A stretch of DNA of 64,000 nucleotides from Holophagales bacterium (GTDB lineage: Bacteria > Acidobacteriota > Thermoanaerobaculia > Multivoradales > JAGPDF01), in NCBI GenBank assembly GCA_016699405.1, contig CP064972.1, forward strand, positions 1,116,001 to 1,180,000. Reading direction: 5' to 3'. A program made the position numbers and the translations under genes. Positions 50,612 through 58,448 of this stretch are shown here, piece by piece; position 1 is the first letter of the stretch; every line of letters starts with the position of its first letter. The notes below the pieces were generated by a model that was given only the letters and a program-made list of their open reading frames with translations, was not told the DNA's origin and ran no database searches.

Positions 50612-50926
50612 TCAGTCGGTCGCCGGCCGCGGACGCCGCCGTCGTCGTGTGGGATCGATTCCGATCGAGCGCAGGAAGGCGAGATCGTCGGCGTCGATGC
50701 GAAACGCCACGTCGGCGCGGCTCGGGACGGGACGGGTCGGCTCGACGGTGGCGCCGTCGCGCTGGCAATCGAGCAGGAGATGCAGCGTGTAGCCCTCGCG
50801 GTGCAGGCGGCGCAGACCGTCGGTGACGACGCCGGACTCGGCGATCGCGTCGAGCAGCGCGCGGCTGATCTCACGCAGCAAGGTCTGCGCTCTCGCATCG
50901 AGCCGGGAAACGGGTTGCCGTCGCAA
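50612..50926 (-). CDS. Hypothetical protein upstream of rlmN
   Basis: A short protein I do not recognise. The conserved-looking core is ARAQTLLREISRALLDAIAESG (helical), then LHREGYTLHLLLDCQ, PSRADVAFRIDADDLAFLRSIGIDP and a very basic end (RRRRRPRP). The frame is open to an ATG at 51004, but a TTGACA/CATAAT promoter lies inside that stretch and the -10 box ends 9 nt before TTG 50926, which fits the leaderless layout of this genome. With that start it is 104 residues; the longer form would be 130. It is probably cotranscribed with rlmN and divergent from the kinase gene. Confidence 0.55.
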   Translation of the reverse strand: MRRQPVSRLDARAQTLLREISRALLDAIAESGVVTDGLRRLHREGYTLHLLLDCQRDGATVEPTRPVPSRADVAFRIDADDLAFLRSIGIDPTRRRRRPRPATD

Positions 50927-50935
50927 AGCGCGGGC

Positions 50936-50965
50936 ATTATGCGGGCCGGTTTCGCGGCCTGTCAA
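50936..50965 (-). promoter_or_regulatory. Promoter of the small gene/rlmN unit
   Basis: TTGACA (50965-50960), 18-nt spacer, CATAAT (50941-50936). This is the closest sigma70 match in the window apart from the crp promoter. Confidence 0.65.
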
Positions 50966-51002
50966 ACCCGCGCGGCGTGCTACGCTCGTTGACCGATACG
51001 CC

Positions 51003-52001
51003 ATGCAGCCGCCAGCGCAAGAGCCCGCCGCCGCTCCCTGGAGCGACCCGAATCTGGAGGCTTGGCTGGCGAAGGCGGGCAGCGATCCGTCGACGCTCGA
51101 TCCGCTGCCCGGAGACGTTTCGCCCCGTCGTTATGCCCGCCTCGCCGATGGGCGCGGCGGCTCGGCGATCGTCGCGGCCTACCCGGCCGACATCCTGCCG
51201 GTTCTCGAACGCTTCGTGGCGAGCACGACCCTGCTCGCCGGCGCCGGTGTGCGTGTGCCGCGAATCCTCGCCGTGGAGTCGCAGCGGGGCTGGGTCCTGC
51301 AGGAGGACCTGGGCCGCGAGACGCTCTACGACTGGCGCGAGCGCTCGTGGAGCGAGCTCTCGCCGTGGCTCGATGCGGCAGCGCAAACCGTGGCGACGAT
51401 CGCGAGCCTGCCGCTCGCCGCGGTGTCGGCTCTCGGTTCGCCGCCGTTGGACACGGCGCTGCTGATCCGGGAGCTCGAGGTCACGTTCGACGTGCTACTG
51501 AGGCCCCGGTGTCTCGTCGAGCCGGCGGAAGAAAGCGCGGTGCGTGCGGTGCTCGTGACGCTCTGTGATCGCCTGGGTGCCGGGACGCCGGTGGCTTGCC
51601 ATCGCGACTTCATGGCGAGAAACCTCGTCCCGCTCGCCGGAGGCGTCGTCGGGGTGCTCGATCATCAGGATCTGCGCTCCGGTCCGCGGGGCTACGACCT
51701 CGCCTCGCTCGCCAACGACAGTTTGTTCGTCCCGGCACCGATCGCCGGTCGCTGGCTCGACCGGTCGCAGGTCACGGCGGAGGACCGGCTCGACTATCAC
51801 CGCGCGGCGACGCAGCGCGGTCTGAAAGCCGCCGGGACGTTCGCGCGTTTCGCCCAGCGCGGGGTTCCCCGGCACCTGCCGCTCGTGCGACCGACCCTGC
51901 TGCGCGCGCTCGAGCACCTGGCGGAGACACCGGAAGGCGGAGGGTTGGCGGCGGATCTCGCCCCACGCTGGGAGCGGATGCTCGCCGAGGGCCTCTGCTA
52001 G
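51003..52001 (+). CDS. APH-family sugar kinase, AmgK-like
   Basis: A 332-residue member of the aminoglycoside-phosphotransferase kinase fold. The catalytic region CHRDFMARNLVPLAGGVVGVLDHQDLRSGPRGYDLASL closely follows AmgK (N-acetylmuramate/N-acetylglucosamine 1-kinase), where H-R-D-x-x-x-x-N and D-x-Q-D are the active-site motifs. N-terminal DVSPRRYARL and ILAVESQRGWVLQEDLG fit as well. AmgK starts a cell-wall recycling route with MurU; no MurU gene is beside it, so the substrate remains likely rather than proven. It fits with Mpl and the amidase elsewhere in the window. tatA follows by 57 bp. Confidence 0.78.
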   Translation: MQPPAQEPAAAPWSDPNLEAWLAKAGSDPSTLDPLPGDVSPRRYARLADGRGGSAIVAAYPADILPVLERFVASTTLLAGAGVRVPRILAVESQRGWVLQEDLGRETLYDWRERSWSELSPWLDAAAQTVATIASLPLAAVSALGSPPLDTALLIRELEVTFDVLLRPRCLVEPAEESAVRAVLVTLCDRLGAGTPVACHRDFMARNLVPLAGGVVGVLDHQDLRSGPRGYDLASLANDSLFVPAPIAGRWLDRSQVTAEDRLDYHRAATQRGLKAAGTFARFAQRGVPRHLPLVRPTLLRALEHLAETPEGGGLAADLAPRWERMLAEGLC

Positions 52002-52004
52002 ACT
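51999..52004 (+). promoter_or_regulatory. -10 box of tatA, shared with the kinase stop codon
   Basis: TAGACT begins with the TAG stop of the AmgK-like gene and is preceded by TGC. It would start transcription about 48 nt before tatA. A 7-bp stem-loop (52014-52035) lies in the resulting leader. Confidence 0.42.
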
Positions 52005-52058
52005 GACGGACTGCGGCAGCCGACCACCGCTGCCGCTTCGCCCTCGGAGGCCCGCGCC

Positions 52059-52247
52059 ATGCCGAATCTCGGCGTCCCGGAGTTGCTCGTCATCTTGGTC
52101 ATCGTCGTCATCATCTTCGGCTCGTCGAAGCTGCCGCAGCTCGGCAAGGGGATCGGCGAGGGGATCCGCAATTTCCGCAAGGGCATGCGCGGCGACGACG
52201 AGAGCGACGACAAGTCCTCCGGCGGCAGCTCCGCCTCCCGCCAGTAG
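52059..52247 (+). CDS. tatA: Sec-independent translocase subunit TatA/E
   Basis: A 62-residue Tat pore-forming subunit: a short hydrophobic helix (LGVPELLVILVIVVIIF), the FGSSKLPQLGKGIGEGIRNFRKG amphipathic helix and an acidic/Ser-rich tail (GDDESDDKSSGGSS). It works with TatBC, which are not in the window, to export folded proteins. ATG 52059 has GGAGG 8 nt upstream. It converges with the Fis-type gene. Confidence 0.95.
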   Translation: MPNLGVPELLVILVIVVIIFGSSKLPQLGKGIGEGIRNFRKGMRGDDESDDKSSGGSSASRQ

Positions 52248-52255
52248 AAAGCAGA

Positions 52256-52275
52256 ACGGCGGCTCTCGCCGCCGT
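52256..52275. terminator. Hairpin between convergent tatA and the Fis-type gene
   Basis: ACGGCGG and CCGCCGT pair around a 6-nt loop, 8 nt after the tatA stop. Pyrimidine-rich sequence (TCGTCCGTTCACTCTTT) follows on the plus strand, and it could serve both genes. Confidence 0.5.
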
Positions 52276-52282
52276 CGTCCGT

Positions 52283-52555
52283 TCACTCTTTCGAGGAATT
52301 GTTGCGCGGGGTGCGCCCGCTGCTCGGTCGTGGCGGCGGGTCGAGGATTCCCAGCGACGAGATCTTGTTGCGCAACGTGTTGCGGTGCACTCCCATGCTG
52401 CGCGCCGAGCGGCAGTAGTTCCACTCGTTGGTCCGCAGCGAGGCCACGATGAACTGCCGCTCGAACTCCTGTCTCGCCTGTTCGAGCGTGAGTCCCTGGC
52501 TCACCAGTTCGTCAACGATGTCGTAGAGCCTGCCGTTCAGATTCCGCGTCGCCAC
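52283..52555 (-). CDS. Fis-type helix-turn-helix protein
   Basis: A 90-residue protein whose second half is a Fis/NtrC-type DNA-binding domain: FERQFIVASLRTNEWNYCRSARSMGVHRNTLRNKISSLGI. The first half (GRLYDIVDELVSQGLTLEQAR) is helical, as in Fis. It is therefore a small DNA-binding regulator, perhaps nucleoid-associated; targets are unknown. GTG 52555 has AGGAG 8 nt upstream and is preferred to GTG 52564. A GC-rich inverted repeat (GGGCGCC-A-GGCGCCC, 52574-52588) lies directly upstream and might be an autoregulatory site. Confidence 0.78.
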   Translation of the reverse strand: MATRNLNGRLYDIVDELVSQGLTLEQARQEFERQFIVASLRTNEWNYCRSARSMGVHRNTLRNKISSLGILDPPPRPSSGRTPRNNSSKE

Positions 52556-52647
52556 TTCCGTCACTCCTGCATCGGGCGCCAGGCGCCCGTCGCTGCGAAA
52601 GACCCTCGTTCTTTTCTGCCTTGCCGGCCCTGACTGAGCCGCGCCAG

Positions 52648-53889
52648 TTACTTCACTTCCAGCCGGTCGCCGACGTAGATCGGGAACCGCGACTCCAGCA
52701 CGCGAGCGATCGCCGTGTGGCGTCGCACCGAGAGCACGGCGAGCTCGCCGAGGACGACCGGCGGGAAGCCCTCCCGGTTCTCGCGATAGATGGTGAAGAG
52801 ATCGCCCGGGCTGACGTTCTCCTCCGAGCCGCGGTCGACGAAGACCAGCTGGTCCTGGGCGATCGACACGGCGCCCTGGTGCGCCCAGAGGATCGTCGGA
52901 GCCTCCTTGAGGCTCTCGGCCGGCGACGGGTCGTTGATCGGACGAAGTCCGGTGCGACGCGCCAGCGGGACCGGCTCGGGCTCGAACGGTACCAGGCGGG
53001 CACCGACCGTCATGCCGGCACAGGAGTGGACGATCTCGGCGATCGCGCTCGACTCCTGGACCGAGAGGACTCGCACCCGGCCGAGGTACTCGTAGAGCGT
53101 GCCGACGACCTTGCGGGTCAGCGGGTGGCGCACCTTGTTCGCCGGCGCCACGGCGGTCAGCTCGGCGCCGGGCTCGAGGCCGGCGGCACGACCGCCGTCG
53201 AGGTAGACGATGTCGCCGAGGTCGAGCCGGTACTTGACCGTGTCGATGGCGCCGAAGACCCCTTCGGTGCGCTTGCCGGGCTTGCGCTGGAGCGCCGGCG
53301 AAAGCGACTCGTACTCGGAACCGGTGAGCGTGAAGGAGAAGGTCTGCTCCTCGTCACCGATGTAGCCGGAGCAGTAGATGTCGTCCTCGTAGCCGAGGGG
53401 TGTCGGCGCGCCGCCGGCGGCCGGAGCGAGCATCCCGGCCAGGGGATCCTCGACGGGCGCCTCGGCAGCGGTCACCGCGATCGGCTCGGCCGGGGTGGTG
53501 GCGCCGGCCTCGGCGCCGGTGTCCCCGGTTGGCGTCGCCTCGGCCGTCGTCGCCGCGTCGGCCGCGGGCTGAACCGCGACATCGAGCAGCAGCGGATCTC
53601 CCGGGTAGATCCAGTGGGCGTCGAGGACGTACTGGTTCTTCTCCCAGAGCTGGGGCCAGAGGTAGGGGTTGCCGAGGTTCTGCTTGGCCAGCGCCCAGAA
53701 CGTGTCGCCGGGTTTCACGACATGGACTTTGGCACCCTCGGGTGCCGCGGCCGGGAGCTCCCAGGCCGTCCAGTGATCTCCGGTCCAATGCAAGTTGCCC
53801 GGAGGCTGATCCGCTGCGAGGAGCGGAGTCAGGGCCGGGGCGAGCGCCAGAGCGGCGAGAATCGCGGAGCGAAGCAGCCGAATCGACAT
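52648..53889 (-). CDS. Secreted LysM-domain protein
   Basis: A 413-residue protein with a signal peptide (MSIRLLRSAILAALALAPAL, then AADQ). Residues of about 52-105 form a LysM module of the FimV/LysM-bearing type (VHVVKPGDTFWALAKQNLGNPYLWPQLWEKNQYV, IYPGDPLLL). A Pro/Ala/Thr-rich linker follows, then beta-rich C-terminal domains with repeated patterns (DIVYLDGGRAAGLEPGAELTAV; QLVFVDRGSEENVSPGDLFTIY). It probably binds peptidoglycan in the periplasm. ATG 53889 follows GGAGGACC. It has its own TTGACA promoter. Confidence 0.82.
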   Translation of the reverse strand: MSIRLLRSAILAALALAPALTPLLAADQPPGNLHWTGDHWTAWELPAAAPEGAKVHVVKPGDTFWALAKQNLGNPYLWPQLWEKNQYVLDAHWIYPGDPLLLDVAVQPAADAATTAEATPTGDTGAEAGATTPAEPIAVTAAEAPVEDPLAGMLAPAAGGAPTPLGYEDDIYCSGYIGDEEQTFSFTLTGSEYESLSPALQRKPGKRTEGVFGAIDTVKYRLDLGDIVYLDGGRAAGLEPGAELTAVAPANKVRHPLTRKVVGTLYEYLGRVRVLSVQESSAIAEIVHSCAGMTVGARLVPFEPEPVPLARRTGLRPINDPSPAESLKEAPTILWAHQGAVSIAQDQLVFVDRGSEENVSPGDLFTIYRENREGFPPVVLGELAVLSVRRHTAIARVLESRFPIYVGDRLEVK

Positions 53890-53947
53890 GCGGGGTCCTC
53901 CTGGTCGCCGTCGAGACCCAAGGACGTCTTCTTCAGAACGCCCGCCT

Positions 53948-53976
53948 AGGTTACGTACGGCCTGCACGGCTGTCAA
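53948..53976 (-). promoter_or_regulatory. Promoter of the LysM-protein gene
   Basis: TTGACA (53976-53971), 17-nt spacer, TAACCT (53953-53948), giving a 5' leader of about 52 nt with a good ribosome site. The surrounding 60 bp are relatively AT-rich. Confidence 0.6.
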
Positions 53977-54018
53977 GCAAAGTCTCCGCGAAAACCAAGC
54001 AATTTCACGAACTTAGGC

Positions 54019-54789
54019 TCACGGTGCGGAGTGCGACGAGCGGCGGGTCGCCAGGGTGGCGGCTTCGCTGCCGGGGAAACGTTCGATCAGGGTCCGCAGG
54101 ACCGCCGCGGCGCCGGCCGGATCGCCAGCGAGCTCGCGACAGACGCCGAGCTTGAGCAGCGCGTCCGGGACCTTGTTGCCTTCGGGATAGAGCTCGACGA
54201 CCCGCCGGAAGGCCTCCTCGGCACCGGCGATCTCCTTGCGCCCGAGCCGTGCGGCGCCGATCCAGAAGAGCGCGTTGTCGGCAAGCGAGCCGTCCGGGTG
54301 CGCGGCGAGGAAGCGCTGGAATGCGGCCTCGGCTTCGCTCGACTGGCCGGCGCGGTAGAGCGCCGCCGCCGCGTCGTAGGCCTCCTGTTCGGCGCGCGGG
54401 ATCTCGGCCGACTCGAGCGCCTGATCGCCGGGCGGGGTGAGAGCGAGATCCTCGATGTCGGAGCTCTCGACGGCGCCCGCGGGCGGAATCCGAGGCTCCG
54501 GCGGCGGAGGCGGCGAGGTCGCGGTCGTGCGCACACCGCCGGGCGTCGGGGCCGCCGCGGCCGCCGGTCGCGAAACGGCGTTCGGGGCCGGGGGCGAACC
54601 GGCGCGCAGCTTCTGGATCTCGAGCTCCTGGGCGGCCACTTTGGCCTCGAGCGCGCGCACTCGATCGGCCAGGTCGACCAGATCGGGGCGGGCGCGGCGG
54701 GGGCCGCCGAGCGACAGCGAGCCGCAGCCCGCGAGCAGCGCGCCCGCCGTGGTGAGCGCGAAGAGGGTCCTTCCGCCGCGGTTCTTCAT
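54019..54789 (-). CDS. CpoB/YbgF-like TPR lipoprotein
   Basis: A 256-residue envelope protein. The N-terminus is a lipoprotein signal with LAGC (Cys about 22). Residues of about 38-60 form a coiled coil (LVDLADRVRALEAKVAAQEL, EIQKLRAG) like the trimerisation domain of YbgF. A Pro/Ala/Thr linker leads to three TPR-like units (AYDAAAALYRAGQSSEAEAAFQRFLAAHPDGSLADNALFWIGAARL, AEEAFRRVVELYPEGNKVPDALLKLGVC). This is the CpoB/YbgF layout, usually linked to Tol-Pal, though no tol genes are here and lipidation differs from E. coli. It overlaps bamD by 4 nt. Confidence 0.82.
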   Translation of the reverse strand: MKNRGGRTLFALTTAGALLAGCGSLSLGGPRRARPDLVDLADRVRALEAKVAAQELEIQKLRAGSPPAPNAVSRPAAAAAPTPGGVRTTATSPPPPPEPRIPPAGAVESSDIEDLALTPPGDQALESAEIPRAEQEAYDAAAALYRAGQSSEAEAAFQRFLAAHPDGSLADNALFWIGAARLGRKEIAGAEEAFRRVVELYPEGNKVPDALLKLGVCRELAGDPAGAAAVLRTLIERFPGSEAATLATRRSSHSAP

Positions 54790-55544
54790 CCCTTCTGCTT
54801 CTCCGCCTTGCGCGTCCAGGGGCTCTGGGGGAACTCCTCGCGCAGGCGCGCCAGCGTCTGATCGGCCTCGGCGACCTTCTTGATCTTGCGTTGTGCCGTC
54901 GAAAGCTCGAAAAGGAGCTGATCCATGCGCGAGTAGTCGGGATACTGCCGCAGCACCGTCTCGAAGCGCGGAACCGCCGAGAGCGCCAGCCCGAAGCGGA
55001 GGTAGAAACTGCCCACCGAGTGCTCGTGCTCGGCCAGGTGATCGAGCACCCGGGCGAGGTCGGGCTGTGCCCGTTCGGCTTCGGGGCTCGACGGGTAGGT
55101 GCGCAAGAGCTCCTCGATGGCTTCGCGAGCCTGGCGCGTCACCTTCTGGTCGCGGTCCGGGCGCTCCATCCGCTCGACCAGGCTGCGGGCGATCTGCAGC
55201 TGCACGTAGGCGGCGCGATCGCTCGTCGGAAAGCGGTTCTGGAAGTCGCGGTAGCGCGCCTCGGCCTGGAGGAAGTTCGCCTCACCGCCGTCGAGGAAGA
55301 GCGAGTCGGCGGCGAGCAGCAGCGCCTCGCGTCCGCTCGCCGAGTTCGGCTCGACCTCGAAGGCGTGGGTGAAGTAGGGGCGCGCCTGGCCGTACTTCTT
55401 CAGCTCGTAGAGCCGACGCCCCTCGACGAGCGACTCCTCGGCCGAGAGCCGGAGCAGCGGGTCCTCTTTCTTGTGGGCGCTGCACCCGGCGAAAAGTCCG
55501 AGAGTGCCGAGCAGGAGCCCGGCGCAGAGGGCAGATCGTCTCAT
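54786..55544 (-). CDS. bamD: Outer-membrane assembly lipoprotein BamD
   Basis: A 252-residue lipoprotein of the BAM complex. The signal ends with the lipobox FAGC (Cys about 21). It is built of tandem TPRs: LVEGRRLYELKKYGQARPYFTHAF, EARYRDFQNRFPTSDRAAYVQLQIARSLVERM, EAIEELLRTYPSSPEAERAQPDLARVLDHLAEHEHSVGSFYL. The last motif, H-E-x-x-V-x-x-F-Y, is a BamD hallmark (A-x-x-E-x-x-V-x-x-F/Y-Y). The start overlaps the rpe stop by 4 nt. The order rpe-bamD-cpoB suggests one operon with the PASTA gene. Confidence 0.88.
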   Translation of the reverse strand: MRRSALCAGLLLGTLGLFAGCSAHKKEDPLLRLSAEESLVEGRRLYELKKYGQARPYFTHAFEVEPNSASGREALLLAADSLFLDGGEANFLQAEARYRDFQNRFPTSDRAAYVQLQIARSLVERMERPDRDQKVTRQAREAIEELLRTYPSSPEAERAQPDLARVLDHLAEHEHSVGSFYLRFGLALSAVPRFETVLRQYPDYSRMDQLLFELSTAQRKIKKVAEADQTLARLREEFPQSPWTRKAEKQKG

Positions 55545-56206
55545 CGCGTCACCTCGCAGGCAGCCGTCCGCAGCGCCTGCATGGCGGCGGCCGGATCGTC
55601 GGCGGCGAAAACGGCGGAGCCGGCCACCAGGGTATCGACTCCCGCCGCGACGGCCGCGGCGACATTGCCGTGGCCGATTCCTCCGTCCATGGCGATCGAG
55701 CAATGCAAACCGCGGGCCGCGATCGCGGCACGCAGACGCCTGCTCTTGTCGAGGACGTAGGGAAGGAACGGCTGGCCCGAGAAACCGGGGTTGACCGACA
55801 TCAGGAGGACGAAGTCGAGCGCCGGCAGGATCTCGTCGAGAAGCGCGATCGGCGTCGCCGGATTGAGCGCGACGCCAGCCTCGGCACCGCCGGCGCGGAT
55901 CGCCGCAAGCGTCCGGTCGAGATGAACGGTGGCCTCCCAATGCACGGCAATCCGCCGGGCGCCGGCGGCGAGATGGGCCTCGATCAGCCGATCCGGATCC
56001 TCGACCATCAGGTGGACGTCGAGTGGCAGCGAGGTTCGCCGCGCCAGAGCCGCCAGAACCGGGGCGCCGAAGGTCAGGTTCGGCACGAACCGCCCGTCCA
56101 TCACGTCGACGTGCACGAGGTCGGCGCCGCCGGCGACGCATTGCGCGAGCGCACCGCCGAGGTCGGCGAGGTCGGCGGCGAGGATCGACGGAGCGAGGCG
56201 GATCAT
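55541..56206 (-). CDS. rpe: Ribulose-phosphate 3-epimerase
   Basis: A 221-residue TIM-barrel enzyme interconverting ribulose 5-phosphate and xylulose 5-phosphate. It starts MIRLAPSILAADLADLGGALAQ and has VHVDVMDGRFVPNLTFGAPVL, VHLMVEDPDRLIEA, LMSVNPGFSGQPF and AMDGGIG, covering the metal ligands and catalytic Asp residues. It lies 5 bp after the PASTA gene and overlaps bamD. Confidence 0.97.
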   Translation of the reverse strand: MIRLAPSILAADLADLGGALAQCVAGGADLVHVDVMDGRFVPNLTFGAPVLAALARRTSLPLDVHLMVEDPDRLIEAHLAAGARRIAVHWEATVHLDRTLAAIRAGGAEAGVALNPATPIALLDEILPALDFVLLMSVNPGFSGQPFLPYVLDKSRRLRAAIAARGLHCSIAMDGGIGHGNVAAAVAAGVDTLVAGSAVFAADDPAAAMQALRTAACEVTR

Positions 56207-56211
56207 CTGGC

Positions 56212-56955
56212 TCAGACTCCCGGGGCCGATCCGGAGACGACGAGCGAGATCGCCTGATGGCGCGAGAGCGGATGCCCGGCGAACGGCTGCTGGCGCAGGA
56301 CGACGCCCGCCGGCAGCCCCTCGTAGGGCTCGAACGTGACACTGCCGAAGCGCAGGCCCTGGGACTCGAAGAAACGGCGGACCGGCTCGTAGCGGAGGTT
56401 CACCAGGTCCGGCATCAGGAAGCGGTCGGAGCCGCGGTCGAGGGCGACGAGCACGTCGACGGCGACACCGTGGCCGACTTCGGCCTCGGCCGGCGGGAAC
56501 TGGGCGACCACGTTGCCGGGCTCGGCGGCACCGCTGGCGATCGCGAGCGTCTGACCGAGCGCAAGGCCGCGCGAGGTCAGGCTCACCTGCACCGCGCCGA
56601 CGGCCTGGCCGGTCAGGTCGGGCACTCGCGCCAGGCGCTGACCGAGCGAGACGACGACCTCGATGGCCGCGCCGCGCTTGACCAGGCTCCCTGGTTTCGG
56701 GCGGTGCTCGAGGATCCGACCGGCGGCGACGGTGTCGTCGTTGCGGCCACCGCCCGGCTGGCGTCGCAGGGCGAGGCCGTGATCGGCGAGCAGCGCCTGG
56801 GCCGCCTCCTCGGTGAGCCCGGCAAGGTCGGGAACCGACGTGACGCCGCGCCGGACGAAGAAGTTGAAGGAGAAGTAGCTGCTCAACGCGAACACGACGA
56901 ACAGAGCGAACGCGTAGGCGAGGCGGAAGAGCCCGTTGAGCAGGCGAGAAGCCAT
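56212..56955 (-). CDS. PASTA-domain membrane protein
   Basis: A 247-residue protein with one N-terminal transmembrane helix (FRLAYAFALFVVFALSSYFSFNFF, about 9-34) and three PASTA repeats at about 38-105, 106-175 and 176-245, each opening like VPDLAGLTEEAAQALLADHGL. PASTA domains bind peptidoglycan fragments and usually sit on kinases or penicillin-binding proteins; here there is no kinase part. It may supply a separate cell-wall sensing module to the kinases encoded elsewhere, which is inference. ATG 56955 has a TAGACT box ending 9 nt upstream. It heads the rpe-bamD-cpoB run. Confidence 0.88.
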   Translation of the reverse strand: MASRLLNGLFRLAYAFALFVVFALSSYFSFNFFVRRGVTSVPDLAGLTEEAAQALLADHGLALRRQPGGGRNDDTVAAGRILEHRPKPGSLVKRGAAIEVVVSLGQRLARVPDLTGQAVGAVQVSLTSRGLALGQTLAIASGAAEPGNVVAQFPPAEAEVGHGVAVDVLVALDRGSDRFLMPDLVNLRYEPVRRFFESQGLRFGSVTFEPYEGLPAGVVLRQQPFAGHPLSRHQAISLVVSGSAPGV

Positions 56956-56964
56956 GGACCGTGC

Positions 56965-56970
56965 AGTCTA
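56965..56970 (-). promoter_or_regulatory. -10 box of the PASTA-rpe-bamD operon
   Basis: TAGACT preceded by TGC, ending 9 nt before ATG 56955 (minus strand). The neighbouring plus-strand gene nfo has the same hexamer 18 bp away, so two leaderless promoters appear to be packed into 44 bp. Confidence 0.45.
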
Positions 56971-56987
56971 GCAGGGGCAGAGACCGT

Positions 56988-56993
56988 TAGACT
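56988..56993 (+). promoter_or_regulatory. -10 box of nfo
   Basis: TAGACT ending 6 nt before ATG 57000. No -35 is evident. It is part of the paired divergent arrangement with the PASTA gene. Confidence 0.42.
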
Positions 56994-56999
56994 CGCTGC

Positions 57000-57887
57000 A
57001 TGAGCCGACGTGCCGCCTCCTCCCCTTCTCCTCGTGCCCTGCCGCCGCTCGGCGCGCACGTCTCGGCCGCAGGTGGGCTCGCCGAAGCGGTTCGCCGCGG
57101 CGAGGCGCTCGCCTGCTCCGCCCTCCAGGTGTTCGTCAAGAGCCCGAGCCAGTGGCGTGCCAAGCCGCTCGCGGCGGAGGATGCCCAGGCCTTTCGTGCC
57201 GCCCGTGCGGCGAGCGGTATCGGCCCGGTCGTCGCCCACGCCGCCTACCTGATCAACCTCGCGGCGCCCGACGGCGAGACCCTCGAGCGCTCGCGGGCCG
57301 CCCTCGCCGACGAGCTCGATCGCTGCGCGCTCTGTGGCATCGACGCCCTCGTCCTGCACCCGGGAGCTCACATGGGGCAGGGTCGCGAGGCCGGTCTCGA
57401 GCGGACTGCCGCCTCGCTCGACGCGGTGCTCGGTGGGAGGGCGGCGGACGGCCCGCGCCTGCTGCTCGAGCTGACCGCAGGTCAGGGGACGGTCCTCGGC
57501 TCGAGGCTCGGCGAGATCGCGCGGATGATCGAGCTCGCCGCTTGCGGGCCTCGGCTCGGCCTTTGCGTCGACACCTGTCATGCCTTCGCCGCCGGCTATG
57601 CGCTCGACGAAGCTCCAGGCTACGAGGCGTTCTGGCGTGAGGTCGACACGACGCTGGGCTTCGCCCGGCTGGGGGCGATCCACCTCAACGACTCGGTGGG
57701 AGCGTGCGGTTCGCACCGCGACCGTCACGCCAATCTCGGCGACGGGCTCCTGGGGTTCGAGCTCTTCGCCCGTCTCTTGCGTGACGAACGACTGGCGCGC
57801 GTCCCGATGCTGCTCGAGACGCCGATGGGCGACGACGGCGAGGGGCACGCCCGGGATCTCGCCCGCCTGCGTGCCCTCGCTTCGTGA
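57000..57887 (+). CDS. nfo: Deoxyribonuclease IV (AP endonuclease, Nfo)
   Basis: A 295-residue zinc-dependent AP endonuclease of base-excision repair. The family motifs are LGAHVSAAGGL, VVAHAAYLINLAAPD, LVLHPGAHMGQGREAGLER, LLELTAGQGTVLGSRLGEI, LCVDTCHAFAAGYAL, HLNDSVGACGSHRDRHANLGDGLLG and LLETPMGDD, covering the three-metal site. It is convergent with the peroxiredoxin-like gene with a gap of 1 bp. Confidence 0.96.
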   Translation: MSRRAASSPSPRALPPLGAHVSAAGGLAEAVRRGEALACSALQVFVKSPSQWRAKPLAAEDAQAFRAARAASGIGPVVAHAAYLINLAAPDGETLERSRAALADELDRCALCGIDALVLHPGAHMGQGREAGLERTAASLDAVLGGRAADGPRLLLELTAGQGTVLGSRLGEIARMIELAACGPRLGLCVDTCHAFAAGYALDEAPGYEAFWREVDTTLGFARLGAIHLNDSVGACGSHRDRHANLGDGLLGFELFARLLRDERLARVPMLLETPMGDDGEGHARDLARLRALAS

Positions 57888-57888
57888 C

Positions 57889-58413
57889 TCAGCCGGCGCG
57901 ACGCACGCCGCGGCCGATGAAACGGTTGATCACCCGTCGCGGGTAGGTGGCGCTCGGCGGATTCTCCGCCTCGAGCTGCTTGAACAGCTCGGGCAGCACC
58001 GCGGCGGCGCGGACGCCGGCGCCGGCCTGCCAGCGAACCCGCTGGTCGCGCCCGACGAGCAGCAGCGCCGGCCGGCTCGTCGATCCCTCTTCGGGGGCCG
58101 GCACGCCGTAGGCGGTGCAGAAGTCGCGATCGTCGTGAAGCAGAGGAAAGAGAAGCTTGCGTTCGACCTGCAACTGCTTGAGGCCGGCGAGCGGCTGCTT
58201 GGCGACCGCGAGCACCTTGGCGCGCCGTCGTCCGAGCTCGCCGACGGCGGCGCCGAGCGCGACGAGATCGTCGATCACGCCGGGGTCGGCGGCGTCGCGG
58301 AAGACGTAGAGCACGACCGGCGTGCGCGCCACTTCGTCGCGCAGCATGATCAGCACGTCCTCGCTCGAGGTCAGGTCGAAGTTGAGGGCTTCCTCACCGA
58401 TGTTGAGCGGCAT
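57889..58413 (-). CDS. Peroxiredoxin-like protein lacking catalytic cysteines
   Basis: A 174-residue thioredoxin-fold protein of the AhpC/TSA type by pattern: MPLNIGEEALNFDLTSSEDVLIML, VVLYVFRDAADPGVIDDLVALG, LFPLLHDDRDFCTAYGVP and RPALLLVGRDQRVRWQAG. The segment that should carry the peroxidatic Cys (normally P-x-x-x-T-x-x-C) reads RDAADPGV, so that Cys is absent, and the only cysteine is in DFCTAYG. It cannot work as a classical peroxidase. A structural, chaperone or regulatory role is possible. GGAGAGG precedes the ATG. It lies just downstream of rseP's convergent neighbour nfo. Confidence 0.75.
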   Translation of the reverse strand: MPLNIGEEALNFDLTSSEDVLIMLRDEVARTPVVLYVFRDAADPGVIDDLVALGAAVGELGRRRAKVLAVAKQPLAGLKQLQVERKLLFPLLHDDRDFCTAYGVPAPEEGSTSRPALLLVGRDQRVRWQAGAGVRAAAVLPELFKQLEAENPPSATYPRRVINRFIGRGVRRAG

Positions 58414-58448
58414 GTCGCCTCTCCCGCTCCCGCCTCGTGCCGCGCCGC

